Shown: positions 1-11,351, counted from the stretch's first letter. The stretch: 64,000 nt of DNA from Girardinichthys multiradiatus (GCF_021462225.1 NC_061811.1:24699663-24763662); one strand, 5' to 3'. Notes: generated from the letters alone by a model not told the origin. Numbers and translations: made by a program.

Positions 1-722
1 TGTGCAGCAGGGTTTATCACAACCCCTTTAAACTCCTGAGAAGTGAATTTAACTGTATATGTTGCGTTAATAAATACAGCTGGATATTGTTGCAACCTGC
101 TGACTTTTCTGTTTAAACAGTCAGATGGCATGAAACAGCATCTGTCGCAGGAGGACATGCAGGATCAAGTGTAAACAACAGAATGCACTAAACGTTTTTA
201 TGATGTCATATGATAAAGTGAAAGTCTTTGTGTTATTACAGCATAGAAAAACAATGTGAAAAATCAGAACTACAGGAAGTACCTAGCAGTAATCCAGACT
301 TGCTTCTTAATTGCTCCTGCTTTTATAAATCTAAAAAGAAAAACAATCTAAATAAGTTATAAAAAAGTACAACAGAATGTGTTCAGAATGATGGGAGTCA
401 ACACAAGGAATTTCATGTGTATATATGTCCCCGTACTAAATAGCATTATTTATGTCCGGTTCTCTGTATTTTGATTTACATTTGACTGTTTTGCAAAAAA
501 TAATGTAAAATTACTATAATACTTTCAATTATATTTTGAATTATTTCTACATATGTGTTTTCTAAAATGGTTTAAGACTTTACCCTAAATGTGGTTCCAT
601 TTGAACAGATTTACGATTGTTGAAATGATTATTCATACAAAGCATCAGCCGTCTATGTCAACATATGCAAATTATTATTGTGGTTATTCCACAACAGAAA
701 AACAGAATATTAAAATAAGGAA
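1..722. other. AT-rich intergenic sequence, nothing recognised
   Basis: No open frame, RNA gene or repeat boundary could be supported here. The stretch is AT-rich with short homopolymer runs and a few AATAAA-like hexamers, so it might be a 3' UTR or intergenic DNA of an upstream gene, but nothing decides this. Confidence 0.4.
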
Positions 723-731
723 ATTCACACA

Positions 732-1078
732 GGGCAGTTGGTAGCACTGTTGCCTTGCAGCAAGAAGGTCCTGGATTCAATTCCTGGCCTGGGGTCTTTC
801 TGCATGGAGTTTGCATGTTCTCCCCGTGCATGCATGGGTTCTCACCGGGTACTCCGGCTTCCTCCCACAGTCCAAAGACATGCCTGTTAGGTTAATTGGC
901 CACTCTAAAGTGCCCTTAGGTGTATGAAAGTGTGTGCGTGGTTGTTTGTGTGTTGCCCTGCGATGGACTGGTGACCTGTCCAGGGTGTACCCCGCCTTTT
1001 GCCCATAGACTGCTGGAGATAGGCACCAGCTCCCCCACAACCTACTATGGAATAAGCGGTAGAAAATGACTGACTGAC
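732..1078 (+). mobile_element. tRNA-derived SINE (ROn-1/AFC-like teleost family)
   Basis: A 347-bp element. Its head resembles a Pol III promoter: an A-box-like GGCAGTTGGTAGCACTG and a B-box-like GGATTCAATTCC. The body has the widely shared teleost SINE sequence (GCATGGAGTTTGCATGTTCT ... CCTCCCACAGTCCAAAGACA ... CTGGTGACCTGTCCAGGG) and it ends in a short GACT repeat. It is flanked by a perfect 9-bp duplication ATTCACACA at 723-731 and 1079-1087, the hallmark of LINE-driven insertion. The family name is from memory of cichlid ROn-1/AFC SINEs; the SINE class itself is well supported. Confidence 0.85.
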
Positions 1079-1087
1079 ATTCACACA

Positions 1088-1721
1088 ATTCTTAAGCCAG
1101 CAATGTGGGATGTCTGTTAAGGTTTTGGTCTGATGTGACCCCAACCTTTGTTTATGAATAAAGAGGGCCCAAACACAAATGCATGAGAAGAGTTCAAATA
1201 AGATCACCCCAAACACTAAATCTTTGCCAGTCACAGCATGGCTGTTCTGTCTCCTTATCATTTGGAAAATATGTTAAATGAAGAATTGCACTTTGATCAT
1301 TTGTTTTAACGCATAGGATGTATCTGTTTGGATCATTTTATATGCTTTTGTTTATTTTAAGTTATTTTACGTATCAAAGGGAAGTGCCATGATGAGTGAC
1401 TGCTTTGACTTAAGTGTGTGCCTAATGATGTGCACTGGCATTTAAAAGAGAACACTGTAATTCTAAGGAACATGTATAGATGCAGGTCAATTTTAGTCAT
1501 AACAGTTAATTTCTGTTTTGTAGATGCTGTATATTAGTTTGTACAGTTGTAAATTGATCTATTAAAGACAAAGCAATTACTTTGTTCACAGTTGATTACT
1601 TGTAGCCACTTCATAGCCACATAGAAGCATGTATCAATGGTGACATGTAGAAAGAAAAATTTGTACTACGGTCGCGGGTGGTAAAATATTTCTAGTGTCA
1701 CCTCTTATTAGGTGCTTCAGA
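1088..1721. other. Intergenic, no gene seen
   Basis: AT-rich sequence between the SINE and the tRNA gene. An ATTAAA hexamer near 1560 could be a polyadenylation signal of an unseen upstream transcript. No coding pattern or repeat was recognised. Confidence 0.35.
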
Positions 1722-1794
1722 GCCCGGATAGCTCAGTCGGTAGAGCATCAGACTTTTAATCTGAGGGTCCAGGGTTCAAGTCCCTGTTCGGGCG
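1722..1794 (+). tRNA. tRNA-Lys (anticodon TTT)
   Basis: A 73-nt cloverleaf. The acceptor stem GCCCGGA pairs with the 3' strand of TTCGGGC plus discriminator G. The D arm is GCTC...GAGC, the anticodon stem CAGAC/... with loop CTTTTAA gives anticodon TTT, and the T arm is AGGGTTCAAGTCCCT. Both internal Pol III boxes are intact: the A box in TAGCTCAGTCGGTAGAGC and the B box GGTTCAAGTCC. A TTTTT terminator follows at 1800-1804. No CCA is encoded, as expected of a nuclear eukaryotic tRNA. It has no mismatch in the stems and matches the canonical vertebrate tRNA-Lys-UUU as I recall it, so it is probably functional. It reads lysine AAA/AAG codons in cytosolic translation. Confidence 0.97.
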
Positions 1795-1799
1795 TCAGA

Positions 1800-1804
1800 T
1801 TTTT
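1800..1804 (+). terminator. RNA polymerase III terminator of tRNA-Lys
   Basis: A run of five T residues starts 5 nt after the tRNA discriminator base, the normal Pol III stop signal. Confidence 0.85.
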
Positions 1805-2040
1805 AATGGGTAAAATTTCCATTTAGTTTCTTATTTCGACTAACAGACCTTTAACTAACTTGATTTAAATGAATTATGAGCCCTTCTCACGCGAATGCCG
1901 GTCATTTAGTGCCAACACCGTTTAATAAGAATAGATACGAAATGGCGAGGTTAGAAATGACCCAGAGTAGCTTTAACACACGTGTGCTCCTCTGTGTTAT
2001 TCATAAGTGTAGGTTGCTGTTCGACTTGGCTCGTATTTGG

Positions 2041-2129
2041 GAATGATGTCACACGCCAGTGGAGCGCGTTCTAACTGAATGACGTCACACGCCAGTGGAG
2101 CGCGTTCTAACTGAATGACGTCACACGCC
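2041..2129. repeat. 36-bp tandem repeat (2.5 copies) carrying CRE motifs
   Basis: Two full 36-bp units (2041-2076 and 2077-2112) and a 17-bp partial third unit (2113-2129) lie head to tail, almost identical. Each unit begins with GAATGA(C/T)GTCACACGCC. Units 2 and 3 contain the perfect CREB/ATF palindrome TGACGTCA at 2080-2087 and 2116-2123; unit 1 has the one-mismatch form TGATGTCA at 2044-2051. Confidence 0.9.
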
Positions 2130-2294
2130 TTTGAAAAGCGTCTAGTTGTAAGTAGGAAAACCAACAATAAGTGAGGACGAAATTTCCGACTGGGAAAGCC
2201 GGAGCTTGCCGAGCAGTCCATAGTTCCGCATCCAGTACGTCTGCAAATATCCAGTTTGTGGTGGCACAGTATACGTTAACGCGTCCGCCATATT
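2041..2294. promoter_or_regulatory. Possible promoter: CRE array plus YY1-like CCGCCATATT
   Basis: The CRE array is followed by a CpG-containing stretch and a YY1-like CCGCCATATT at 2285-2294. CRE plus a CCGCCAT element is a common arrangement in CpG promoters. No first exon could be fixed downstream; a short open frame begins at 2593 but has no recognisable product. The strand is undetermined. Confidence 0.35.
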
Positions 2295-2299
2295 GTGAG

Positions 2300-5160
2300 T
2301 GGCAAGTTCTGCTTGGAAACCAGTACAAATCCGGCTGGAAACGAAGTTTTACGTTGAACTTATTTTGATTAATCAGTTTTATATAGAATAATTTGTTTTA
2401 CTGCATGTTATTAATTAAGTTTAATTTAATCAATTCTAACACTTTCCCGTCAGAACTGGCATTAAGTTCTTCAGCAATTTAAGCTACAGTCGCTCGTCTG
2501 TTGGATAGAACCCACGTCTTCACTGCACAGGTAGATCACTGTGCCTTAACCCTGTCAGGGAATAAACACCGTTAATTGATCAAAACATTAAAGTGGTAAA
2601 GTATGAACATGAATCAGTTTATTTTAACCTGGCTAAACTGAATTTTGAACTAGTTTCTGTAAAGGATGAACTGACACAACAGCAGGAAACAGAAGACTTT
2701 GAAGGTGGACATAAACTGGTTTCCTATATGTCGCCTTGTTCATTATCATTGCAGGGCACAGTTGTTTGCTTGAGGGCTGCGGTAACAGCACAGCTGGAGT
2801 GTTGCTGGTCCCACATCGGCCTGTTTTGCTGGACTGGGAGGTGGGAGGCATGGGTCCCCCCTTTTTTTCTAATTTGTGCAAGTAGGTGAGTGAGTGAGTT
2901 TATTTGGGTGACTGTGGATGGGGCTGGGACTGAAGCCTGGTACCCTCTGGCCTGCTCAGGTTGTTTCTGGTTGGGGGGAATTATGGGCTTGCCCCTCCTT
3001 GACTCTCCTCACTGCTCGCTATAACGGCCACCTGTGGCTGGTATAGGCTTAAGGGGCATGGTGCTGTGGGCGCTGTTGCACGAGCTGACCCAGCTTGATG
3101 TCTGGGGGACAAGTCCTCGGGTGCCGGGCTGGCCCTCTGCCAGGGAGAGGGGGCTTAGTCATGCAGGGCTCTGGATTCCGCATCTGACTCACACTTGGGT
3201 GACCAGAGCCTAGCTGGGTTGGTAGGCTGTCACCCTTGCTTCCTGGGGGTCCTCATGGACCTTCTCCCAGACTCTCTTTTGCTGTCCTCTGGGCGGATGC
3301 GCAGTCATCTTGTAGTGGACTGCCTGGCCTCTATGCTCCACGTGGCCCTCTGCACCCATCACTAGTCACAATTCATGTAAGGCCTACACCACATTTTGTA
3401 TGCTCACACACACACTAATACACACATAAAACAGTAGCTGTGTTGCCCTGTAATTCTCACTATCAGTATAAACAGTTTCCTTCCATATTCTTGCTGCTGG
3501 TGTTGTTGCTGTCTGTGGTTTTTTTTGCCTCTTTGCGGGTGTTTTCCCCTGTTTCCTCATAGAGGCCATAGGATTGTTTGTTGGGTTTTGTCATTTTTGT
3601 CTATGCATTTCTTTGTCTCTGTCCTCTCTCTCTTTCTGTTACTGTCATTGTTATTCCTCTTCCCCTCTTCCAGAAGTGTATAGTAACTAAGTACATTTAC
3701 TTCGTTATAGTACTTCAGTCCTTTGTTTTGAGGAATTGTACTTTACTGGGTATTTTTTTTAAATTCAGACTTTTGCTTTTTCGTTATATTAGAAACATAA
3801 AAATTGTACTTTTACTTCTTTACTTTGAAAAATCGGCGACATTGTTACTAGCTTTTATATTACTTTTATGTTACTAGGATTTATAGGTATAAAAGCAAAT
3901 ATGTTTGGCATAACTAGGGGAGCCAGAGGAGCATTCTGCTTGCCATGAAGCTGGACATGACAAGGAAAAAAAAGAAAATGAGACATGCATTTCTAAATGC
4001 AAAAAAATAAAATAAAATAGATACAAAATTGGAAAGCTCAAACGCATTTTTAAGACCCCAAATTATTGGGGCCTATCCTTTACCAAAATAATAGATTAGT
4101 TTACAGTTGACAAAAGGAAAAATATAGTGACAGATTCCTTTTGGCAACAACAATATAATACAATAATATATGTCGGCAGAGCACATTCTCCTATTTGTGT
4201 GGGGTTTATACATCTGGGGCCAGTTTCAGAAACCTGGGTAAGTGAAGACTTAGAGTAAGTTCTGGGGTAAGTATGTGCATACCCTGGGTATTCGGTTTCA
4301 AAAAGCCAGGTAGCCGTTACCTTGAGTCAAGTTACTACTGCGACATACTCCGTGACCCACCCCTGTTGTACTCAAACAGTTACTGTACAGCTTTGTGGTG
4401 TACCCTAGTCAGAGACCCACTAGGCTAATAAAAGAAGAATTCCACAGAATTGCAGCTATCACTGAAAGCAATAATATAGTCTGTATCACATTCTGAGTGA
4501 TATATATTTATGTTTTTTGCGTTTGGACTGTTTGTAGAAGCATTGTAGAAGCAGACCCAAAATGGAAGTATAAACAAATAAATAAGTAAAATACAACTAG
4601 GTACATTTTGTTTATTCAACTAAGATATGCATGGTCTGTTTTCTTGTTTGATATTTTATTATTTCTTCATTATTATTCTTTTTACTTTAACTGGCCTTTA
4701 CTACAGCTAAAAACAGGGACCTAACTGGTCCTTCAAAGAAAGAAATTGCCAAAAGACTAAATGAAGAAAACAAAAATGGGAGTGGCACAGGAGTGGGAGT
4801 CGTTCTGAATGGGAGCGGGATGGGAGTGGGAGTCAATTTACCAGGAGTGGGACGGGACAGGATTTTTTTCGTTATGCTGGCCTGGGATTGGGATGGGACA
4901 AGACATTTTTCTGTGGGAGCGGGATGGGACAGGAGAGAAAATCCACTCCCGTGTCACCCTCTACTGGACAGGTCACCAGACGATCGCAGGGCAAGATTCA
5001 TAGTATGTTATATATTTTTTAAAATGTTATTGTAATGTTAAATCGAAACAACAAAGGCTATTGCTTTACACAATGCAAAAATATTTCTCACAAATTTTTA
5101 CAACTGTGGTTTAAAATCAGTATTCACCCTCATAAGTCTCTTCAACAGTTTCTAAATATT
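2300..5160. other. Unannotated sequence with repeat-like stretches
   Basis: A GC-rich patch at about 2890-3380, bordered by AT-rich DNA, looks like a decayed repeat of unknown family. A CA-rich tract lies at about 3400-3425. The sequence GGCCAGTTTCAGAAACC near 4215 resembles the terminus of a PIF/Harbinger-type MITE. A low-complexity GGGAGTGGGA-type block runs from about 4780 to 4930. At 4963-4996 there is a short reverse-strand piece of the SINE body seen at 732-1078. No gene can be supported. Confidence 0.35.
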
Positions 5161-5162
5161 TA

Positions 5163-5905
5163 CAACTGAACTATTTTGCCTCCAGCGTGAACTTTGACAT
5201 GTCTGTTTAAGTTACATTTTTGGCTAAATCTTTGTCCACAATCATCGCAACAGAAAGGTTTCTCTTCTGTGTTGATTCTCTCATGTATTTCCAATTCTGG
5301 TTTTACACAATATTGTTTACCACAAACATTACAACAGTGAGGTTTCTCTCCTGAGTGGAAACTCACATGACCACATAAACTAGGTCTCTGGCCAAATGTT
5401 TGTCCACAAACTTCACAGGAGAAAGGTTTAAGCCCTGTATGGACTCTCATGTGTGATTTTAACATGTCATTCTGCCTAAACCTTTGTCCACAAAGGTCAC
5501 AAGAGAAAGGTTTCTCTTCACAGTGGACTACTTTGTGTATTTAAATTTAAATCTATTCAAAAACCTTTTTCTACAAAGATCACACCAGAAAGGTTTGTGT
5601 CCTGTATGGATTCTCAAGTATACAACTAAATTTGTTTGGTGGCCAAATCTTTGTCCACAAAGATAACAACTGAAAGTTTTTCTAAAACTTTTTTTTTTAC
5701 CACAGTCATCGCAACTAAACAACTTCTGGATTTTCCTTTGCTTTGGGAGTCCATTTTCTTTACGCACTATAAAATGTTTCTGCTTATACAAAGAACCTGA
5801 AGACCCTAATCCTGAATGGCGTTTCATGTGCGCCTGAAGAGAGCAGCGGTGAACAAATTGTTTCGTACATTCAGGGCAGCTAAAAGGTATGTTGACAGTA
5901 TTTCT
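5163..5905 (-). pseudogene. C2H2 zinc-finger gene remnant (multi-finger, frameshifted)
   Basis: On the minus strand this region encodes about seven Kruppel-type C2H2 fingers joined by TGEKPF-like linkers, i.e. the DNA-binding exon of a fish zinc-finger transcription factor. It is damaged. Finger 2 is collapsed (CDDCGKK runs straight into a new finger). The next has Tyr in place of the first zinc-binding His (NLVVYLRIH). The frame shifts by one base near 5530 inside the third finger. A later finger has Asn in place of its last His (HERIN). The last fingers, reading 5465 down to the stop at 5160, are well formed (for example CDDCGQRFSQKCNLNRH). Upstream exons with an N-terminal domain were not found. 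A recently decayed tandem-family member is the likeliest reading; a sequencing indel could explain the frameshift but not the lost ligands. Confidence 0.75.
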
Positions 5906-5939
5906 GCTTGGCTCAGGAGCCATTCTTCCCTTCCAGGGA

Positions 5940-6110
5940 CTGTGCAGGGGCCTCATGTACAAAGTGTACTTATGCACAAAAATCTTGGGGCGCAATGTTT
6001 TACGCACAACTTGGCATGTACTAAAATGAACGTTGCATGAAAGTGTGAGTAAATCCATGCAAATTTTGGACCTGCTATGAAAATGTCCAGAAGCCAGGCA
6101 AACTTTTTCA
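5940..6110. repeat. Possible MITE fragment beside the zinc-finger remnant
   Basis: The stretch containing ACAAAGTGTACTTATGCACA and ATGTACTAAAATGAACGTTG resembles a small dispersed fish DNA repeat that I have seen near genes. Boundaries and family are uncertain. Confidence 0.25.
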
Positions 6111-6503
6111 GTTGACAATAATAAAATACAGAAAACTAAAACTCACCTAAACACACGGAAATATGACTCCATTCAGTTTATTTAATTCATGGAGCATCAA
6201 ACCTGATGTTTCTACATAACTTTGAGCTTTTATGCTGTTGTGTAAGGGAGTTTTTACTCTCTTTCCTCCTTGTCCGTTTCTCTCCAGTTCCAAGACCCAA
6301 TCAGTAAAACCAGGAAAGTATTTACCTTGTGAAATAATGAGAAATGGTTAAGTATAAAATCAAGATTTAATGCCAAAATGATCAGTGTACAGAGTATACA
6401 ATTGAACAGATACAGAGTGACATTCACCTTCGGTACCGGGCCCCCCTCAGCCCATCTTAGGGATGAATCGAGAGGAGCAAAGAATGGAGCGTGAGTCCTG
6501 CTT

Positions 6504-7380
6504 TTATTCAATTCAGTTTTATTTATATAGCGCCAATTCACAACACATGTTGTCTCAAGGCACTTCACAACAGTTAGGTACATACATTCCAATTAATCCT
6601 AACCATTGAACAGTGCAGTCAGAGTTAGTTATTTATTCAAATTGGATAAAAAGTTTTTCTGTCTAAGGAAACCCAGCAGATTGCATCCAGTCAGTGACTT
6701 GCAGCATTCCCTCCTCCTGGATGAGCATGTAGAGACAGTGGACAGTCACTGGTGTTGACTTTGCAGCAATCCCTCATACTGAGCATGCATGTAGCGACAG
6801 TGGAGAGGAAAAACTCCCTTTTAACAGGAAGAAACCTCCAGCAGAACCAGGGTCAGTGTGAGCGGCCATCTGCCACGACCGACTGGGGGTTTGAGAGAAC
6901 AGAGCAGAGACACAAAGAGAACAAAGAAGTACTGATCCAGAAGTACTTTCTATGGGAAGGAAAAGTAAATGTTAATGGATGTAGCTCCTTTAGTCGTTTC
7001 ATCTAGAAAGAAAGAACAGATCAACTCTGAGCCAGTTTTCAAGGTTAGAGTCTGAAAGAGAGCACACATAGTTAGTTACAGTAAAAGCTCAGTCAATTTC
7101 CATGTCTAGGAGAGAGAAAGGGTTAAACACTGTAAGACAGGGCCATGTGGATCATCGGTAGAGGGTGAGCATTAAGTTGTTGCCAGCAGAAGCTCGGACG
7201 ATTCCCCTCTCCAGAAAGGTGTCACAGGCAGACACAGAGTCAGGCCAGGTGTAGCTTCTAGGAAGAGAATAGAGAGAACAAGGTTAAAAGCAGAAATAAC
7301 AGCAAATAATGCAAAATTGGAGAGTAGTGTGAGAATGTAGCGAAGAGGGTGAAAGTGGTCATTAAGTCCTCCAGCAGCCT
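6504..7380 (+). repeat. Dispersed teleost repeat, copy 1
   Basis: Begins TTCAGTTTTATTTATATAGCGCC and runs through AATTCACAACAC, CAGCAGATTGCATCCAGTCA and GTGAGCGGCCATCTGCCAC. About 390 bp of it recurs at 59103-59494 in the same orientation with roughly 90% identity by eye, proving it is repetitive. The part after 6885 is not in copy 2, so copy 2 is 3'-truncated or copy 1 includes extra sequence. It has no coding capacity. I do not know its class. Confidence 0.75.
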
Positions 7381-7404
7381 AAGCCTATAGCAGCATAACT
7401 ACAC

Positions 7405-7480
7405 AGATAGTTTCAGTTCAGATTATTTAGTTAAACGGCGCTTATTTACAACAATGTCGTCTCAAGGCACCTCACAAAGG
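7405..7480 (+). repeat. Diverged fragment of the same dispersed repeat
   Basis: The bases TTCAGTTCAGATTATTTAGT...GCGCTTATTTACAAC...GTCTCAAGGCACCTCACAAAG match the head of the repeat at 6504 with several substitutions. It looks like an older, truncated copy. Confidence 0.55.
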
Positions 7481-8731
7481 GTCCCACTGATGGTCATTGT
7501 TATACTAAAAACCACAAGGATTGGGATACCTCTCTCTGTCAGACTGATCACAACCACCTGTTCTTAACCCTCCTAAAGGGTGTCATCCTCTTGTATCAGT
7601 TTATCTTTGATTGTGTTGCATCTTATGTGATATCAACAGTTATGGTGTGTAAGCTGTAGCAGTGAGCGGTGCGGCAGATAAGCAACAAGGACAGATGTAT
7701 TTAATTAGGGCAGCAAAGAGATGATTAGAAAAGGCCACAGAATCATACATCCATAACAATGGTTTAAACCAGAGCGATGAAAATGAATCACATTTAGCAT
7801 CATACAATAACCTAACGAACCTCAGAAAATGATGGAAACAACCTCAGTCAGATATAAACTGTGAAACTTCCTCTGTTTCTGTCACCTGCAGATGGAAATG
7901 CTCATCAGTCTGTGTGCTTAGGAGCACACAAACTGATGAGCATTCCTAAGGTGGACAAGCTGGCGACAATCACACATGTCCATAAATAGCTGCTAAAGTA
8001 GAGGGAGAGTTTTTTTTTTTAGAGATTGTACTGATCTGCTGGCACATGATGATGCATGGCTATTAAGCTGGTTTAGATTTCCCAGGGCAATTATTTTAGA
8101 GCTCTGTATGGAGCTGGCCTCAGTGTTACAGAGGGCAACCAGGGGAACCGTGCGATGCCAGTGCCAGTTCCAGATCTCACTACGCTGCGGTCCCTTTCAG
8201 AGGGAGCTGACTGACAAGTCGGGTATCTGTTTATAAACAGATAAATGACTGAAACAAAATGCTCAGGGTACTCAACCAGTAATAAATGTTTAGCATCCAC
8301 CCACCAAAAAGGTCCTTCTTTTGTTCAGGGGTGATAAATAAAGCCCTGAACATAGTAGGGCCACTTTCTGGGTCTGCTCACATTATTAGCGGTAAGGAAA
8401 TTTTCAATTGTTTCAAACAAGAACCAAACTGTTGTCATTTAAGTTGTTGGTCAGTCGAGGATGTATTGAACTGGTTGTTGTAGAATATGTACTTTGTAGG
8501 CAAACCTGCAGACTTGTATGACAGATCCAACCCAGATTGGGCCCCTACCTTGAGGCTGACTGACACAGCAACTTCATCAGAAACTGACCGCAAAACGAGA
8601 CTCTATGAAACCAACTTCAAAAGGAACAGGCTTTGTCCCTGACATTATGTATCTGCAATTAGATAATGTAGTACCGGAAATTTGATGAACAATATATAGG
8701 AAAAGGTGGCTGTTTTGTGATAGTGATGATT
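7481..8731. other. No gene recognised
   Basis: Mixed sequence without a convincing open frame. A short palindrome-like stretch at about 7895-7945 (ATGCTCATCAGTCTGTGTGC facing its reverse) could form a hairpin. Nothing else stands out. Confidence 0.35.
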
Positions 8732-9742
8732 AATCAGAATCAGCTTTATTGCCAAGTTCGTGCATACAAACAAGGAATTTGACTCTGGTACACTTTGCTC
8801 TTTTGTTCTGTTTTTGCATTACAGAATATACAAATTTACAATTTACAATGTACAATGTACAATGCAATATTCTGCATTACACAATATACAAATTTACAAT
8901 TTACAATGTACAATATACACATATCTAATAGAAAAGGTGCATTTGCAACATCTGTATGCTGTTGTTTTGTACTCTATTGAATGTTCATCAGAGAAACAGC
9001 CTGGGGAAAGAAACTGTCTCTGTAGCGGCTGGTTTAAGTAAACAGTGCTCTGTAGCGGCGGCCTGAAGGTAAAACTCTAAACAGTTTATGTGCAGGGTGT
9101 GTGGGGTCTGCAGAGATTTTGGCAGCTCTTTTCTTGAGCCTAGACCTGTATAAGTCCTGGATGGAGGGAAGGTCAGCCCTGATTATTCTCTCTGCAGTCC
9201 TGATTATTCGTTGCAGTCTGGAACTGTCCTGTTTTGTGGATGAGCCAAACCACACTGAGATGGATGAAGACAAGACAAACTGAATGATGGCAGTGTAGAA
9301 GATGACCAATAGCTCCTGTGGAAGGTTGAACTTCTTGAGTTGCCTCAGGAAGTACAGTCTCTGCTGGGCCTTCTTTCGAACAGTGTCTATGTGCGAAGAC
9401 CATCTCATGTCCTCAGAGATGGTGGTTCCTAAGAACCCGAAGTGGTCCACAGCCGATACGGTGTTGTTGAGGATAGTGAGGGGGGTGTATGGGGGTGGTG
9501 TTCTCCGAAAGTCCACCACCATTTCCACAGTCTTGAGTGGGTTCAATTCAAGGTAGTTCTGACCGCACCAGTGTACCAGCCGATCCACCTGCTGTCTGTA
9601 TGCAGACTCATCACCGTCGAGGATCAGTCCAATGACAGTGGTGTCGTCTGCAAACTTAAGGAGTTTCACGGACGAGTCCGATGAGGTGCAGTCATTTGTG
9701 TACAGAGAGAAGAGGAGTGGGGATAGAACACACCCCTGGGGG
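8732..9742 (-). mobile_element. Rex1/L2-like non-LTR retrotransposon, 5'-truncated
   Basis: Minus-strand 3' portion of a LINE. The protein frame (about 9034-9750) starts inside the reverse transcriptase at QGCVLSPLLFSLYTND. It contains the catalytic FADDT motif, then the thumb and C-terminal region (WFGSSTKQD, LFRVLPSGRRYRALFT). The 3' UTR ends at 8732 in repeated TGATTCTGATT followed by flanking DNA, typical of this group. Everything upstream of RT motif B is missing, so it is a dead 5'-truncated insertion. I place it in the CR1/L2/Rex1 group from the tail and motifs; the exact clade needs a tree. Confidence 0.75.
8815..8935 (+). repeat. 59-bp tandem duplication in the LINE 3' UTR
   Basis: Two near-identical copies of a segment beginning GCATTACAGAATATACAAAT start at 8815 and 8874, with internal TTTACAAT and GTACAAT subrepeats. 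The duplication sits between the LINE tail and its coding end. Confidence 0.7.
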
Positions 9743-9750
9743 TGAATTAA

Positions 9751-10197
9751 TAAACCGTATTGCATTATAATTAATAAAATACCAAACAAAAATGCTGACC
9801 ACTCAGAGTCATGATGGTGTAATGCATTATTTGACATATTTCATCCATTTATTGTTATTGGGCTTTAATATCTGCATTATTTCTGTTTCTCTATTGATAA
9901 TAGCATTATGCACTTTTCCTTCTTACAACAGATATAAAAGAGTAAAGGACCGGTGTCACACAAAGGAGAAGTACAACGCAGCCAGAGTCTTGCTGGACCT
10001 TCACAATGTGCATGAACCAGAAATCATTTCACTGCATTCAACTGATGTTATGCTGTGCTTGACCTACCATCCAACTGTTTATTAGGAACAAGACCACAAA
10101 GTTACTAAATATGCTGCCGTAGATGCCAATTGGTGACATATCAGTCTACAACTATTAATGTACATTTATATAGCTTGTCAAGCTGTTTGGGGTTATA
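9751..10197. other. No gene recognised
   Basis: AT-rich sequence between two LINE insertions. A 97-codon open frame at 9792 shows no recognisable domain and is probably chance. Confidence 0.35.
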
Positions 10198-10209
10198 AAA
10201 TAAAGACGT

Positions 10210-10863
10210 TGGAGGGGAGTTCCTGCCTCAAGTGGAGGAGTTCAAGTATCTCGGGGTCTTGTTCATGAGTAAGGGAAGAATGGAGCGGGAGATCGACAGA
10301 AGGAATGGTGCGGCAGCCACAGTAATGGGGGCACTGTGCCGGTCCATTGTGGTGAAGAGAGAGCTGAGCTGAAAAGCGAAGCTCTCGATTTACCAGTCGG
10401 TCTACATTTCTACCCTCACCTATGGCCATGAACTTTGGGTCATGACCGAAAGATCGAGATCCTGGATACAAGCAGCTGAAATGAGCTTCCTCCGTAGGGT
10501 GGCCAGGCACTGCCTTAGAGATAGGGTGAGGAGCTCGGCCATCCAGGAGGAGCTCAGAGTAGAGCCGCTGCTCCTCCACATCAAGAGGAGACAGTTGAGG
10601 TGGCTCGGGCATCTATACCGGATGCCTCCTGGACGCCTTCCTCGGGAGGTGTTCCAGGCACGTCCCACCAGGAGGAGGCCCAGGGGACAACCCAGGACAC
10701 GCTGGAGGGACTATGTCTTTCAGCTGGCCTGGGAGCGCCTTGGGCTCCCCCCGGAGGAGCTGGAGGAGGTGTCTAGGGAGAGGGACGCCTGGGTGTCTCT
10801 GCTGAGTCTGCTGCCCCCGTGACCCGGTCCCGGATAAAGCAGAAGATGACGAGTGCGAGTACG
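10210..10863 (+). mobile_element. RTE-like LINE, 5'-truncated, with 12-bp target duplication
   Basis: A 654-bp plus-strand fragment covering the end of reverse transcriptase and the C-terminal region (KYLGVL-like, RSRIQAAEMSFLRR-like, WLGHLYRMPPGRLPR, PRTRWRDYV, ELEEVSRERDAWVSLLSLLPP). It closes with the 3' tail CGAGTGCGAGTACG. The duplication AAATAAAGACGT occurs perfectly at 10198-10209 and 10864-10875. An in-frame TGA (in GAGCTGAGCTGAAAAG) shows decay. It is the same family as the long copy at 50326-53325. Confidence 0.88.
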
Positions 10864-10875
10864 AAATAAAGACGT

Positions 10876-11340
10876 ACATGTGTTACACTCTGCTCTGTTT
10901 ATTTGAATAATACCTTCAACAACTACCTGAGTCTTAGAGATCAATGCATTTTAATGTTGAATGTTAATAAACAGTTTCTATCTTAAAGGACTGAAGTACC
11001 CACAATTACATTGCATTATCAGTGTGTTAGTCCTCAAAGCAGGATCAAGCTATGAGCATAAAACTTGATGTAGTTCAGTAAAAAACCTTAAATGTGTTCA
11101 GTATAATTTATTTGTATGTCATAACAAACACAAAACGATGTCAATCTCACGCAAAGAAGACATAATAAAATTAGCAAGTGCACAAATTATGAAACGTAGG
11201 TAAGTACTTAATGAAAATGTCTTCTAGTTTCACCACGTGCTTGTAAAAAAAGGTTAAAAGTGCCCAAATACTTAAAGGATCGTAGTTTCTCCATAGTGTA
11301 GGCACTTTTTGTGAAGTAAATAATTCACAATGTCTATTGA
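10876..11340. other. No gene recognised
   Basis: AT-rich spacer between the RTE insertion and the THAP/CRE locus; no signal supported. Confidence 0.35.
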
Positions 11341-11351
11341 TGCCTTGCAGC

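Noticed and set aside
2593..2889. A 98-codon frame (MVKYEHESVYFNLAKLNFEL...) as a gene
   Set aside because: No recognisable domain, no clear splice structure, and its second half runs into a repeat-like GC-rich region.
4793..5035. Gly/Trp-rich frame MGVVLNGSGMGVGVNLPGVG as a coding region
   Set aside because: Produced by a low-complexity GGGAGTGGGA repeat; no start context or homologue.
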